DNA of 64,000 nucleotides from contig JANHCV010000001.1 of the NCBI GenBank assembly GCA_025594325.1, forward strand, positions 2,666,001 to 2,730,000. The letters run 5' to 3'. The translations under genes were made by a program, and so were the position numbers. The notes under the pieces were generated by a model. That model saw only the letters and a program-made list of their open reading frames with translations. It did no database searches and was not told the DNA's origin. Positions 35,665 to 45,245 of this stretch are shown in pieces (within the stretch, counting starts at the first letter, position 1; each line of letters begins with the position of its first letter). The DNA is from Blastocladiella emersonii ATCC 22665. Lineage: Eukaryota > Blastocladiomycota > Blastocladiomycetes > Blastocladiales > Blastocladiaceae.

Positions 35665-37797
35665 ATGACGACCTCCGGCTTCGCCAACCTCTTCGCCGAC
35701 GACTCGTTCGACCTCAACGCCTTTGGCATGGCCATGTTCAACTCGGGCTCCGCCGCCGCTGCCGCCGCCCCGGGCTCCATCTCGCCGCTCGGCCCCGCCG
35801 CCGCCATGTCGCTTGGCGACTTTGCCGCGCTCGCGTCGCCGCCGCCCATGCCGGCCCTGCCGACGGCCCAGTTCCAGGCCGCCGCCGCCCCCGCGCCGCA
35901 GCAGCCCCTCGCGCAGCCCGCTCAGTTCGTCGCCGTCTCGCAGCCCAACGGCCAGCAGACGTTCTACGCCACGGCTGCCGCCCCTGCTCCTGCTGCCCCC
36001 GCCGCCTCGTCGCCCGCCTACTACCTGTCGAGCCAGCCCGGCCAGACCATGTTCGTGCTCCAGCAGCAGCCCGGCACCGCCGCCGCACCCGCCATGCAGG
36101 CCATGCCCGCCGCCGCCCAGCCCTCGTACCAGATGGTCACGCTCCCCAACGGCACCCTCGGCCTCCTCTCGACGCCCGCCCCGCAGCAGCAGCAGCTCCA
36201 GCAGCAGCCGATGCAGACCATGGGCTACGGCATGAACATGAACATGAACTTTGGCGCCATGCCTAGCTTCATCGGCTCCATCGACCAGCAGCAGCAGCCC
36301 GCCGCCCCCGCTCCCGCCCAGTCGGCCCCCGTGCACGTCGCCCAGCCCGCCACCATCCAGCCCGTGCCCGTCGCCGCCCCGGTCCAGCAGCAGCAGCAGC
36401 AGCATCAGCAGCAGATCGTCTACTCGCAGGCCCCCGCCATGCCCATGACCATGGCTGCCGCCGCCGCCCCGCAGCAGCCCCTCGCGCAGCCAGCCCAGTT
36501 CGCCCCGCAGCAGCAGCACCTCGGCTACATGACGATCCCCACCACCACCTCGTCGTCGCCCGTGTCGTCGGTCCCCGCCTCGGCTGCCCAGTCCCGCATG
36601 CCGTCGCCCGCCCCCATGGTCGCCATCTCCTCGCCGTCGTCGGTCTCGCCCGCCCCCATGGCTGCCCTCCCGTCGGCCTCGCCGGTCCCCTCGGCGTCGC
36701 CGTCGCCCGCCATGGCCGCGGCCCCCGCCCCGGCCTCGCCCGCGGCGCTCCCCACCCCCTCGGCGAGCGAGGTCTCCTCGGCCTCGTCGTCCCGTTCCTC
36801 TTCGGTTGGCCCTGCGGCCGGCACGTCGTCGTCGATGATGGCGCCGCCGGCGGTGAGCCCCAGTGGCTCTCTGGACACCGCCGCGTCCGCGCCCGCGTCG
36901 ACGTCGACGCCGTCGCTGCCGCAGGCCGCCAAGGCCGACTCTAACAACGTGTGCTTCAACTGTGGCACCACCTCGACGCCGCTGTGGCGCCGTACCCCCG
37001 ACCGGTACGTCTTTTTGTGAAGTCGGTCTCTCGGACTTTGCTGACACCCACATTGCGCGTATAGCGCCCAGGTCCTGTGCAACGCGTGCGGTCTGTACTT
37101 CAAGACGTACGGCGAGCACCGCCCGCTCCGCCTGCGCTCGCGCAAGGGCCGCGGCTCCATGGCCCCCGGCTCGCACGACCTCGCCCAGCAGAGCCGCACC
37201 GCCGCCGTGACGGCCTCGTCGCGCCCCGCCGGTGACGCCCGCGGTGCCTCGGTCTCGCCCACCACGTCGCCCGCCCGCAAGCGCCCGGCCTCGACCGTCG
37301 ACTGGGACGAGTCGTCCGACTCGGACCTCACTCCCGCCGTGGTCCCGGCCCGCGTCACCAAGCGCCTGCGCGCCTCGGCCCCCGTGTGCGTGCAGTGCCA
37401 GGGCACGTGCTCCTCGCAGTGGCACCCGGTGCCGTCGCTGCGCCGCCGCGCGTCCACGTCGACGTCCACGTCGGGCTCCCTGACGCCGCCGCCGTCCGAC
37501 TCGGACTCGGGCGTCGAGGACGTCGAGGTGCACGTCGACCTCGTCTGCCACGCCTGCTCGCTGTTCCGCGCCCTCCAGGGCCAGGACGACCCGATGCGCG
37601 CCACGTCACCCGTTCCCTCGGCCTCGGCGTCGGCGGGTGCCCCCGCGGCGGCGGCTGCCCCCTCGTTCATGTCGGCCCTCACCGAGCTCATGAACGAGAA
37701 GAACGGCCGCGACCGCGTCGCCATGTGGCTCCAGACCTGGGAGCGCCGCGTCGCCATGGTCCGCGACCTCGTCGTCATGGCGCCCGCTGCCAAGTAA
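35665..37797 (+). CDS. GATA-type zinc-finger transcription factor
   Basis: Two exons, 35665-37004 and 37065-37797, with a 60-nt intron, give 690 residues. Residues 1-425 are Ala/Pro/Gln/Ser low complexity with glutamine runs, as in activation domains. The GATA finger at about 430-475 is interrupted by the intron; splicing gives CFNCGTTSTPLWRRTPDR then AQVLCNACGLYFKTYGEHRP, a CX2CX18CX2C finger with the usual LWRR and basic tail. About 100 residues on, a second Cys pair set (CVQCQGTCSSQWHP, then LVCHACSLFRAL) looks like a degenerate finger with a long loop. A helix follows at the C-terminus (FMSALTELMNEKNGRDRVAMWL). Family members bind GATA sites; the target pathway (nitrogen, iron, light) cannot be told. 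Confidence 0.9.
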
Positions 37798-38226
37798 GCA
37801 GCATCCCCTTCCCACCCTCCCTTTGCCTTTGTTCGTTGCTCGTTTCCCTCCCCCCTCTGTCGCCGCTCGCTCGCTGATGCTCTTGATCCTGGCGGGCCAC
37901 CCTGCACCACGCGAGCGACGCGCGGCGCCGCCGAGTCTCCGTTTTGTCTCTCTCGTTCTTGTTCTTCCTTGCTCTTGTCCATCATCGTCGTCCACTATAA
38001 AACTTTCAAAAACACCATATGAACGCTCCGGGCTCGATTTCAGATGACTGTCCAGCACTGGGCGCCACATGGGACGTCGCAGGGTGTGCGTCAGCGGCAC
38101 GGAACGAGCCTGCAACGGACGTGGCGGCGGCCACGGTCAGCGCCCAGAGGGCCGCCCATCGCCCTCCCTCGCTCCCTTCGTCAACACACCACCCACGATT
38201 TGCTCATGTACACTATTTACTAGACC
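37798..38226. other. Intergenic region, GATA 3' end and membrane-protein promoter
   Basis: About 430 bases; C/T-rich at 37800-37990, AT-richer at 37990-38045 (ACTATAAAAC at about 37995 is TATA-like), then mixed. No gene seen. Confidence 0.45.
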
Positions 38227-41200
38227 ATGAACAACGAGGACAGCATCCTGTACCGCGCCAAGCGGGCGCGGCAGGCCGCGGCGTCGGGCCAGCAGCCCGT
38301 CCGCAAACCCGATCCGCCGCTGAGCCCCGTCGAGACCAAGCCCAAGGCGATCCTGGCGGCGCTCCCGCGGCTCGTGAATGCGCGCTTCGTCCAGCTCAAC
38401 CTGCTCTTCATCGCGCTTGTCTTCGCCGCGACCACGGCGCTCGGCGGCCTCCTCCACGCCGTCACCCTGCGCGTCGTCCCTGCGGCCGCGAAACACTGGA
38501 TCTGGGCGCTCTGGGCCGCTGACCTCGCGGTCCTTGCGCGCACGGCCTGGACGCTCGGGAACGGGCTGCGCGAGTGTGGCCGGATGGGCGCCGCGGCGCT
38601 CACGGCCGCCGAGGAGGACGCGCTCAACCTGCCCAAGGTGTCGTCCAAGAACGGCGCTCAGTGGCCATCCTCATCATCTTCGCCATCGCAGGAACCCGCG
38701 TCGCCGCGCGAGGAAGACCTGCCCGCGGACCCCGCGGCGCGCGCTGCGCACGAGGCGTACGTGTATGCGTATCCAAAATCGACGCGCAGCGAGTCCATGT
38801 TCGAGCGCGCCGTCAAGTCGCAGTGCGCGGCCGCCGTCGTGTACGGGATCGTCGCGTCCATGCTCATCTCGACGCTCGTGCGTCTGCCCATCATCTACCT
38901 GCTGGCCTCGCCCGCGTCGCTGCCCGTGCTCGTGCTCGGCGGCGACGGACGCGATAAGCTCACCAGCATGTTTGCCGAGCTCACCACGCCGCTCGCCGTC
39001 ACCGCGGTCCGCGCGATCCCGCTCGTCGCGATGGCTGGGTCGCGCATGGTGCTCGACTCGGCGACCAAGCCGCTGTTCAACCTCCATCTCGCGAGCATCC
39101 AGTACAGCTATTTCGTGGACATGGTCGACGCGGTCGCCATGTTCGAGTCCTTCCAGCGCGGGGCGCGGTACTCGGTGGCGGTGGCCGCGGGCGCGCTCGG
39201 GTTCGCCGGCAGCCAGTCGGACGACGGCGACGGGATCATCACGTCGACAACGCTGCTGGTGCTCGTCCTGGTCGTCGCCATTGCGCAGCTCGCGCTCGCG
39301 CAGTACCACCTCGCCACGGCCACGGCGCACCGGCACGGGTACTACGTGTTCCCGGACATGCTGTCGCAGCACATCACGGGCAGCTACATGCGCGAGCGCA
39401 TGGGCCGGCCGATCCTCATCGCGCTCAACACGGCGACGCTGGCGCTGCGCATCGTGCTGTGGACCAAGTTCAACGTGGTCTCGACCCTGCTCGCCGTCAA
39501 GAACGTGTTCGTCATCGGCCAGAACCTGTTCCGCCTGCGCAAGGTCGCGCAGCTGCGCGACGCGTACCGGCTCGGGTCCGCGAGCGAGCGCCGCGTGTGC
39601 GCCATGGCCGAGGAGCTGCTGGACCTCATGCGCTGCGATATTGCCGTCGAGCCGGCCGACTGGAAACGGCCGTACCAGTGCGACTGGATCGGCGTGTACC
39701 GCGGACCCGCCGCGTGTCCGCTCTCCGACGCGCACATCTACTTCCGCATCCACTTCCCGCCGCTCTACCCGGCGCAGCGACCGCAGCTCTTCCTCATCTC
39801 GGTGCCGCCGTTCCCCGTCCTCGGCGTCGCCGCCGACGGCGAGATGCTGTTCCGCAAGCCGTCGGAGCGTAGCGGTAAGTTCGCGTCCAAGCGCAAGCAG
39901 CCGGCGCGCCGCGGAGGGGTCCCGATGGTGGCGGCCAAGCCGACTACCGCGGTCCCGGTGCTCGCACCGGCCGCCGAGGTCGAGCTCAACTCGGACCAGC
40001 CGCTGTTCCCGCCACGAAACGTCCGCCCGCCGCGCTTCTCGTCGTCGCGGTACAGCGACGAACACGGCGGCAACACCAACCCCGCTGCACCACCGCCGCC
40101 GCGCCGGTCGGCCTTCCCGCCGTCGCGGGACCAGTTCGACGCGCGGCACAACCTGCTGCCGCTCGACGAGACCAGTGTCTCGCTCGCCGACCTCGTCCAG
40201 CAGCACAGGACCGCCGACGCCGCCAGCACCGACGCAACGACGCTGCCGCCCCCGCCGCCGCGCACGCAGTCACGGTTCCACCTGACCGTCGACCACGACC
40301 GGATTCCGGGCATCGCGCGGATGCCGTCCGTCTCGGCGCGCGTCATGGGCCCGCGCCGTCGCGTGCCGACTCGCCCCGACGCGGACGAGATCGAGCCCGC
40401 TGCTGGGATGCGCGACCAGTCGTTCGCCTCGCTCTCGAGCATCTCGTCCGACTCGTCCATGTCCTCGTCGTCCTCGGAAGACGAGAGCGACACGGACAGC
40501 GTCGTGACGCTCGAGGCCGGCCTCTCCGCGCCTGCGGCTGCTTCGCCCACCGTGATCCCCGACTACGACGACGGCCACCTCGACCCGGACACGACAATCG
40601 CGGACCCGCGCGACCTCGCCCCGCCGGTCGCCGCGGCGCTCGAGTCGCTCGCCGTGTCGCGGCTCCAGCGCGCCGCGGCGTTCATTGCGCCGCTGCAGCG
40701 GCAGTGGATCGCGGCGTCGATGCACGCGCGGCTGCGAATCCGCACGCGCCCGCGGTCCGTCGTCGGCCTGTACGAGGCGCTCGGCGACCGGCTCGAGGCC
40801 GCGATGCTCATGGCCGCGGTCGCCGAGGCCGAGGGACAGGGCAAGCTGGCCGACGACGGGTCGCTCGTCGATCACGCACACGACGACGACGTGTCGGTGC
40901 ACTCGGGCTCGACCGACTCGGCCGCGCACCACGCCGCGACCGTGGCGCGGCTGCAGTCCATGACGCACCGCATGGCCGGCCAGATGCGCCGGTGGATGGT
41001 GTTCCGCGGCCACCCGCGCGCGCAGCTCGCACCGACGTGCTACGCGTGGGCGACGACGGCGGCCGCACGGTACGCCGAGGAGCGCGACCAGTTCGACGCC
41101 GAGTGGGACGCGTACCTCGACCGCGTCGCGCGGTACCGCGAGGTCAAGGAGGCATTGCGCCGCGCCAAGGCTGAGAAGCGCGCGCGCAAGGCGGCGCGGG

Positions 41201-41241
41201 CCGAGCGGTGGGCTGCGCAGAAGCGGCGGATCCGTGGGTAG
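38227..41241 (+). CDS. Multi-pass membrane protein with ubiquitin-conjugating-enzyme-like domain lacking the active cysteine
   Basis: Not recognised as a named family. Single exon, 1004 residues. The N-terminal 430 residues contain about six hydrophobic segments (about 55-80, 90-110, 200-225, 228-262, 340-362, 395-415). A segment at about 455-560 follows a UBC-fold pattern: ELLDLMRCDIAVEPADW, WIGVYRGPAACPL, IYFRIHFPPLYPAQRPQLFL, then FPVLGVAADGEML. It parallels the E2 pattern W-x-x-x-x-x-GP, I-x-FP-x-x-YP-x-x-P and HPN-x-x-x-x-G-x-I-C-L, but the HPN is FPV and the catalytic Cys position is Leu, so it would be an inactive, UEV-like module. The rest is Ser/Pro-rich and acidic, with a C-terminal helical block (YAEERDQFDAEWDAYLDRV) ending basic. 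Function unknown; membrane-anchored ubiquitin-pathway adaptor is a hypothesis. Confidence 0.6.
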   Translation: MNNEDSILYRAKRARQAAASGQQPVRKPDPPLSPVETKPKAILAALPRLVNARFVQLNLLFIALVFAATTALGGLLHAVTLRVVPAAAKHWIWALWAADLAVLARTAWTLGNGLRECGRMGAAALTAAEEDALNLPKVSSKNGAQWPSSSSSPSQEPASPREEDLPADPAARAAHEAYVYAYPKSTRSESMFERAVKSQCAAAVVYGIVASMLISTLVRLPIIYLLASPASLPVLVLGGDGRDKLTSMFAELTTPLAVTAVRAIPLVAMAGSRMVLDSATKPLFNLHLASIQYSYFVDMVDAVAMFESFQRGARYSVAVAAGALGFAGSQSDDGDGIITSTTLLVLVLVVAIAQLALAQYHLATATAHRHGYYVFPDMLSQHITGSYMRERMGRPILIALNTATLALRIVLWTKFNVVSTLLAVKNVFVIGQNLFRLRKVAQLRDAYRLGSASERRVCAMAEELLDLMRCDIAVEPADWKRPYQCDWIGVYRGPAACPLSDAHIYFRIHFPPLYPAQRPQLFLISVPPFPVLGVAADGEMLFRKPSERSGKFASKRKQPARRGGVPMVAAKPTTAVPVLAPAAEVELNSDQPLFPPRNVRPPRFSSSRYSDEHGGNTNPAAPPPPRRSAFPPSRDQFDARHNLLPLDETSVSLADLVQQHRTADAASTDATTLPPPPPRTQSRFHLTVDHDRIPGIARMPSVSARVMGPRRRVPTRPDADEIEPAAGMRDQSFASLSSISSDSSMSSSSSEDESDTDSVVTLEAGLSAPAAASPTVIPDYDDGHLDPDTTIADPRDLAPPVAAALESLAVSRLQRAAAFIAPLQRQWIAASMHARLRIRTRPRSVVGLYEALGDRLEAAMLMAAVAEAEGQGKLADDGSLVDHAHDDDVSVHSGSTDSAAHHAATVARLQSMTHRMAGQMRRWMVFRGHPRAQLAPTCYAWATTAAARYAEERDQFDAEWDAYLDRVARYREVKEALRRAKAEKRARKAARAERWAAQKRRIRG

Positions 41242-41294
41242 AGTGGGGCGGTTTTTGATTATTGAATAGACGGTGTGGTGTGTATTTCGTATCG

Positions 41295-42212
41295 CTAGAG
41301 CTTGGTGAAGCGCGCCTGCACGAAGATCCGGTCCATGCGAGCGCCCTCCTTGCGGTTCACGGTCTCCTTGACCACGTACTGATTGCTCGACACGGCGAAC
41401 CCGTGGCGCGTGAAGAGCGAGGCGAGGATCTCTGCAGCGGAGGTCAGCGTCAGCGGTGGTCGCGCGATCCGATGTCAAGGTTAATACGTACCCGTCGTGA
41501 AGTAATACGCCATCGTCCCGTCTTGCCGCACGTAGAGCCCGTCCTCGAGCCGGTGGCCCGGCTTGAAGCGCAGCTGCGCCTGGTCGTAGAGAGCGTAGTC
41601 GCGGAACAGCACGATGCCGCCGGGCTTCACGACGCGCGCAATGTTCGCGACGGCCGCGTCCATGTGCTCGGGCGCGATGGCGGACAGCACGAAGATGAAG
41701 GACAGAATGTCGACGCCGGCCGGCGGGATCGTCTTCGTCAGGTCATCGACGGTCAAGTCCGCGACGAACGCGCAGATCCGGCTCGCGTCGTACTCGGGGT
41801 GCGTCTGGACGAGCGCCACGGCGTTCTTGGAGAAATCGCACATGTACGCGAACATGTTGGGCCGCGACCGCAGCAGCGGCCACACAAAGTTGCCGACGGC
41901 GCAGCCGACCTCGCACACGACGACCTTGGCGTCGCCGAACTGCAGCTCCTCGAACTCGCGGTCCGTCCAGTGCCGGTCCTTGTAGAAGTTGCGCTCGTTG
42001 CGCTTGTAGAAGAGGTCCCAGCTCTTGGCGGCCTCGGCCTTGTACTTTTTCACCCAAAAGTCGGGCACGGGCTTCGTGTCTTTGGCGAGGATCTGCTCGG
42101 CGCGAGCGACGAAGGCCGGGTCGAGCGCGTCGAGCACCGCGGTCCCGATCTCGGGCAGGTCCGTCGACGAAGTTGGCGGGTCCATTGCAGCAAGTGTGTG
42201 TTCCGTCTTCAT
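41295..42212 (-). CDS. METTL2/METTL6-like tRNA 3-methylcytidine methyltransferase
   Basis: Predicted to make m3C at position 32 of tRNAs, using SAM. Two exons, 42212-41492 and 41431-41295, with a 60-nt intron, give 285 residues. Blocks: WDLFYKRNERNFYKDRHWTDREF, the hallmark of METTL2/6/8 and Trm140, then CEVGCAVGNFVWPLL (motif I), YMCDFSKNAV, ADLTVDDL, FIFVLSAI, MDAAVANIARVVKPGG and FRDYALYDQAQLRF, and after splicing FAVSSNQYVVKETVNRKEGARMDRIFVQARF. In the SAM loop the family's GCGVGN is GCAVGN, a Gly to Ala change that may or may not matter. Two ATGs (42212 and 42185) are possible starts; I give the upstream one. Confidence 0.9.
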
Positions 42213-42610
42213 TGCAGGTTTGCTGTTCTATGATGTGATGGGGAGGAGCGTTGGTTGCTGCACCTCGACTAAGTCACCCCTTCACTCAGAACAGCTCCTG
42301 AGAGCTGGCAGGACGACAATAACACCGGCTTCGCCGTTGCTAACCGGCAGCCAGGAGGGCGAGCGAGTTGATCGGCACAAAAGTGCTGCATCAAAGTGTC
42401 TCGCGATCAGGGCATGACTTCCACGTGATGCCTCACGCGTGGCGTGCGTCTCGCGCCTGATGCTACGCGTGATCAGCCGCGCATGCGGGAAAGTGCGAGC
42501 AAATTGGACCCCGGGACGCGCATATATCGAATGGCGATCGATAAGAGCGTGCCACAGCCAGGCTACAAAAGTCGTTCAACTTCTCGCGCGCGTTCGCAGC
42601 TCGGCACATC
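42213..42610. other. Intergenic promoter region before paralogue A
   Basis: About 400 bases, less GC-rich than the neighbouring genes, between the divergent METTL gene and paralogue A. It contains the shared upstream motif (42413-42439) and a CATATATCG patch near 42520. No other gene seen. Confidence 0.5.
42422..42430 (+). promoter_or_regulatory. Motif shared by the three tandem paralogues, copy A
   Basis: CGTGATGCC lies 181 bases before the ATG at 42611. Positions 42413-42439 match 44253-44279 at about 23 of 27 bases, and a second patch (CGTGATCAG near 42465) also recurs upstream of copy C. A regulatory role is inferred from conservation and spacing. Confidence 0.45.
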
Positions 42611-43170
42611 ATGTTCCTCCCCTACAGTACGTCGAGCTGATGCCCGCGTGTCTAGTCCGTCTATTTGACAGCGTGCTTACTGGCCATCGCTCCTCAGCTC
42701 ATACACCAAAGGAAATCCACGCGAATGCCCGCCCGCTGCGTACGGTGCGAACCGACCACGGCCTCCAGCGCGCGAACCTCGCGCCAGAAGCGTTCACGAT
42801 ACTCCAGTCCGGGCAACTTCGCCGAAACCACGAAATCCTCCGGAACATTATTTCGTACGCGCGAAACTCCTGGCGGTCCACACCACGCATGCTTGAACTC
42901 GTGCGCCAGTTGGAAAACAACCTGTTGGCGCCTGCGCGGCCCAAGGCTACTCATCCTTTGCACGGGTTGCTCGCTGCTCAAAAGAAAGCCCGACCCAAGC
43001 CCACACAGCGGGCACCAACGGCAGTGTTCCCGTCGCCATTATCAACATTGCCGCCCAACGCAGCCGTCAAGTCGCGGAGTGTTGACCCGGCGCAGCTCAC
43101 GGCGGCCCTTCATCAGGTCCAAATCTCTCAGATGTTGGCGAAGCTCAACTCTCAAGGAATAGGAAAGTAA
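42611..43170 (+). CDS. Tandem unknown family, member A
   Basis: Not recognised. Exon 1 42611-42626 (16 nt, five codons plus one base), 71-nt intron with a GTACGTCG donor, exon 2 42698-43170; 162 residues. Three parts: a short N-terminal ARPLR block; a helical module of about 45 residues, FTILQSGQLRRNHEILRNII then TPRMLELVRQLENNLL; a Pro/Ala/Ser linker; and a C-terminal helix ending MLAKLNSQGIGK. The module and the HANARPLR block recur in members B and C with the same phase-1 first intron, so the gene model is supported by comparison rather than by a known domain. Protein is basic, without signal peptide, membrane segment or Cys motif. DNA looks less GC-rich than flanking housekeeping genes. 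Confidence 0.6.
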
Positions 43171-43572
43171 ACTTTTGTGCTCGAATATATCCTACTGTTT
43201 TTGTTGTCACAATGGCTTTGGCGGAAGGCTCAGAGCCAGCGCGGGGGAATGATTTACGTGAAAGAATGCTGGTCGTTTGAGACGAGCAGTTGCGTGAGCA
43301 TAGCTTTGCCTCGAATCTGCTCGGTGATGGACCAAATGCTTGGACAGGTCGAGCCTCTGAGCGCGCCAACATGGAGCAGGTGTTCGAGTCCGCGCTTGAC
43401 GCGTGATGCCTGGTTTGATGCATGGGCGAGCGGACTTCACGTCCACATCGTGAGCTGATCTTGTTGTCAGATGACGCGCATACGTACAGTGCCGGTGTAC
43501 AAGGGCAAAGGAAGACCCCGCGCTCCCGCTCCTCTCTCCCGCGAATGAAACGAAGTCCACAAAAAGTCTCAA
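43171..43572. other. Spacer between family members A and B
   Basis: About 400 bases. Contains the shared motif at 43401-43410 and nothing else recognised. Confidence 0.45.
43401..43410 (+). promoter_or_regulatory. Motif shared by the three tandem paralogues, copy B
   Basis: GCGTGATGCC, 163 bases before the ATG at 43573. It shares the RCGTGATGYC core with the motifs before members A and C. The surrounding bases are less conserved than between A and C. Confidence 0.4.
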
Positions 43573-44136
43573 ATGTCCCCCAGTACGTCGGGCACGCGTG
43601 TCACCGCTACCTCGTCGTGTTGCTTTGGCGCTCTCTAAGTTCGTTCTCCAGCTCATTCATCGCAGGAATCCCTGAGCAAATCTCATTCATTGGAGGCACT
43701 GCATACTTCTTCTACCCCTGGTCCCGCAAATATCCAGTCCAACGCGTTCACAGTTGTCAGAACGGCGCAACTCCACAAGCTTGAGGAGATTGCCAAACAC
43801 GTAGTGCGTGAAGCTCGGTTTAACCCGCTGCCCGACCCATATATGCTCGACCTCGTGCGACTGTTGGAGCAGCACACGCTGACGCCGGTTCAGTGCGAAG
43901 TTTCGTTGCCCACGCATATTGCCCCGCTAACAACAACGCGTTCTGCGAACAGCAAGCGGTCATCCGTGCCGTCGCCGTCGGTCCCAGCTTCGCCAAGCTC
44001 TGGCTCATCTCCGGGTAGTAGCGCTGGTTCTCGCCGTGCAAGCACTTCCAAACAGCTTTTGGACCAGGAAAAGCAGATGCTGTTGGACCTTCAGTTGATA
44101 CTTAAGCGTTTGTCTCTTCAGGGAAGTAATAAATGA
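43573..44136 (+). CDS. Tandem unknown family, member B
   Basis: Not recognised. Exon 1 43573-43582 (ATGTCCCCCA), 69-nt intron (GTACGTCG donor, CTCCAG acceptor), exon 2 43652-44136; 164 residues. The exon 2 start was chosen because it begins with the same CTCAT at the same phase as member A. The helical module reads FTVVRTAQLHKLEEIAKHVV then DPYMLDLVRLLEQHTL; a Ser/Pro linker of about 45 residues follows, and a C-terminal helix KQMLLDLQLILKRLSLQ ends in GSNK, comparable to the LNSQGIGK end of member A. The N-terminal ARPLR block of A and C is not seen here. Without a known domain I assign no function; the paired helices could be a dimerisation or peptide-binding module. Confidence 0.6.
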
Positions 44137-44444
44137 TGAGACTTCCGAGTGTTGAAAACCTGTCTTGCCCATCGGAAGTATCCTGAATGCGCGTGAGTTT
44201 GAGCGTTCGAGTCCTGCGTTGACTGGTCCTGAAACGTCTCGCGAGAAAGTCGTGACTTTCGCGTGATGTCTCGCGCGTGATGCGTCGAGTGATCAGTCAC
44301 GGAGGTGGCTCGCTGCGGCCATATGAGCCCAACCCGCATTGCACCGAGCGCCTGACAGCATACATGACTTGCGACAGGAGCCGCGCAACGTTGAAGAGCG
44401 TAACACGGGCTTTCCTCCTTTGGCGCTCTCGAACACACAGCACA
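44137..44444. other. Spacer between family members B and C
   Basis: About 310 bases containing the best-conserved copy of the shared upstream block (44253-44310). No other feature seen. Confidence 0.45.
44261..44270 (+). promoter_or_regulatory. Motif shared by the three tandem paralogues, copy C
   Basis: GCGTGATGTC, 175 bases before the ATG at 44445. It lies within a block (44253-44279) nearly identical to 42413-42439 upstream of member A, followed in both by a GTGATCAG. Confidence 0.45.
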
Positions 44445-45160
44445 ATGACGACTTGTACGTCGAGTCGCCGCACCGCGTGCTCCACACTCCGCTAACTTCT
44501 TGCGCGTTGCCATTCCTTCCTTTCACAGCCCTTCGTTCACAAGGAGTACATGGCCATGCTCGGCCGCTGCGAGCGTTCCACGCTGACGTTCGCCCCCAAC
44601 TTGCTGGTCTCGCACCAAGCGACTTCACGCTCGTCAGGACGGGACAGCTTCGCCGACTCAAGGACGTCCTCAACAACGTTATGTACTGTGCTCAGTCTGC
44701 GCCGTATATCGACCCGCGGATGCTCGACGCACTGAAGCAGCTGGAGCAAACCATGCAGACGCCCTTGGAGGTCGCACCAACCTCTCAACGCGTCCCACCA
44801 GCGCCGCGCGTGCCCGTCCCGCAAGGGACGGGTACCACTCGGGCCGGAACTGTGGCTGCCCCTTCCTCTCCATCGGCTCAAGTGTTGGGAAGCACCGCCG
44901 CCCCCGTACCTGTCCCAGCTCCAGTTCAAGGGCAGCACCCGGGCAGTGCGCGACCTGCATACGTAACAAGAGTTCAACCGCAGTACCCAGGCAGTGCGCG
45001 ACCTGGACACGCAACAGGAGCAGCGACGACAAGTGTTCGCACTCAACCCGCCACCGACTTGATAAGCCTGTCTCAACAATTACTTGAGATGAACCGTGTC
45101 ACTCAAGTTCATACGGAACGGTTACGCCGTCAGCGCTCCACCTCTTCCTCGCGCTCGTAG
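44445..45160 (+). CDS. Tandem unknown family, member C
   Basis: Not recognised. Exon 1 44445-44454 (ATGACGACTT), 74-nt intron (GTACGTCG donor, CTAAC branch, TTCACAG acceptor), exon 2 44529-45160; 213 residues. The N-terminus SLRSQGVHGHARPLRAF aligns with EIHANARPLRTV of member A. The module reads FTLVRTGQLRRLKDVLNNVM then DPRMLDALKQLEQTM. A longer Pro/Gly/Ala linker contains two tandem PGSARP-type repeats, and the C-terminal helix (LISLSQQLLEMNRV, RLRRQRS) ends basic. A different frame (44550-44735) is open too, but it lacks the module shared with A and B. The same exon pattern in all three genes is the main evidence that they are genes. Confidence 0.6.
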
Positions 45161-45245
45161 TATATCACACATTTCTCTGGTCCTCTGGGTTCTCTGGAAA
45201 AGTTGTTTGCAACGAGGCGATATGTTCAACAGTCAGCGATGAGGG

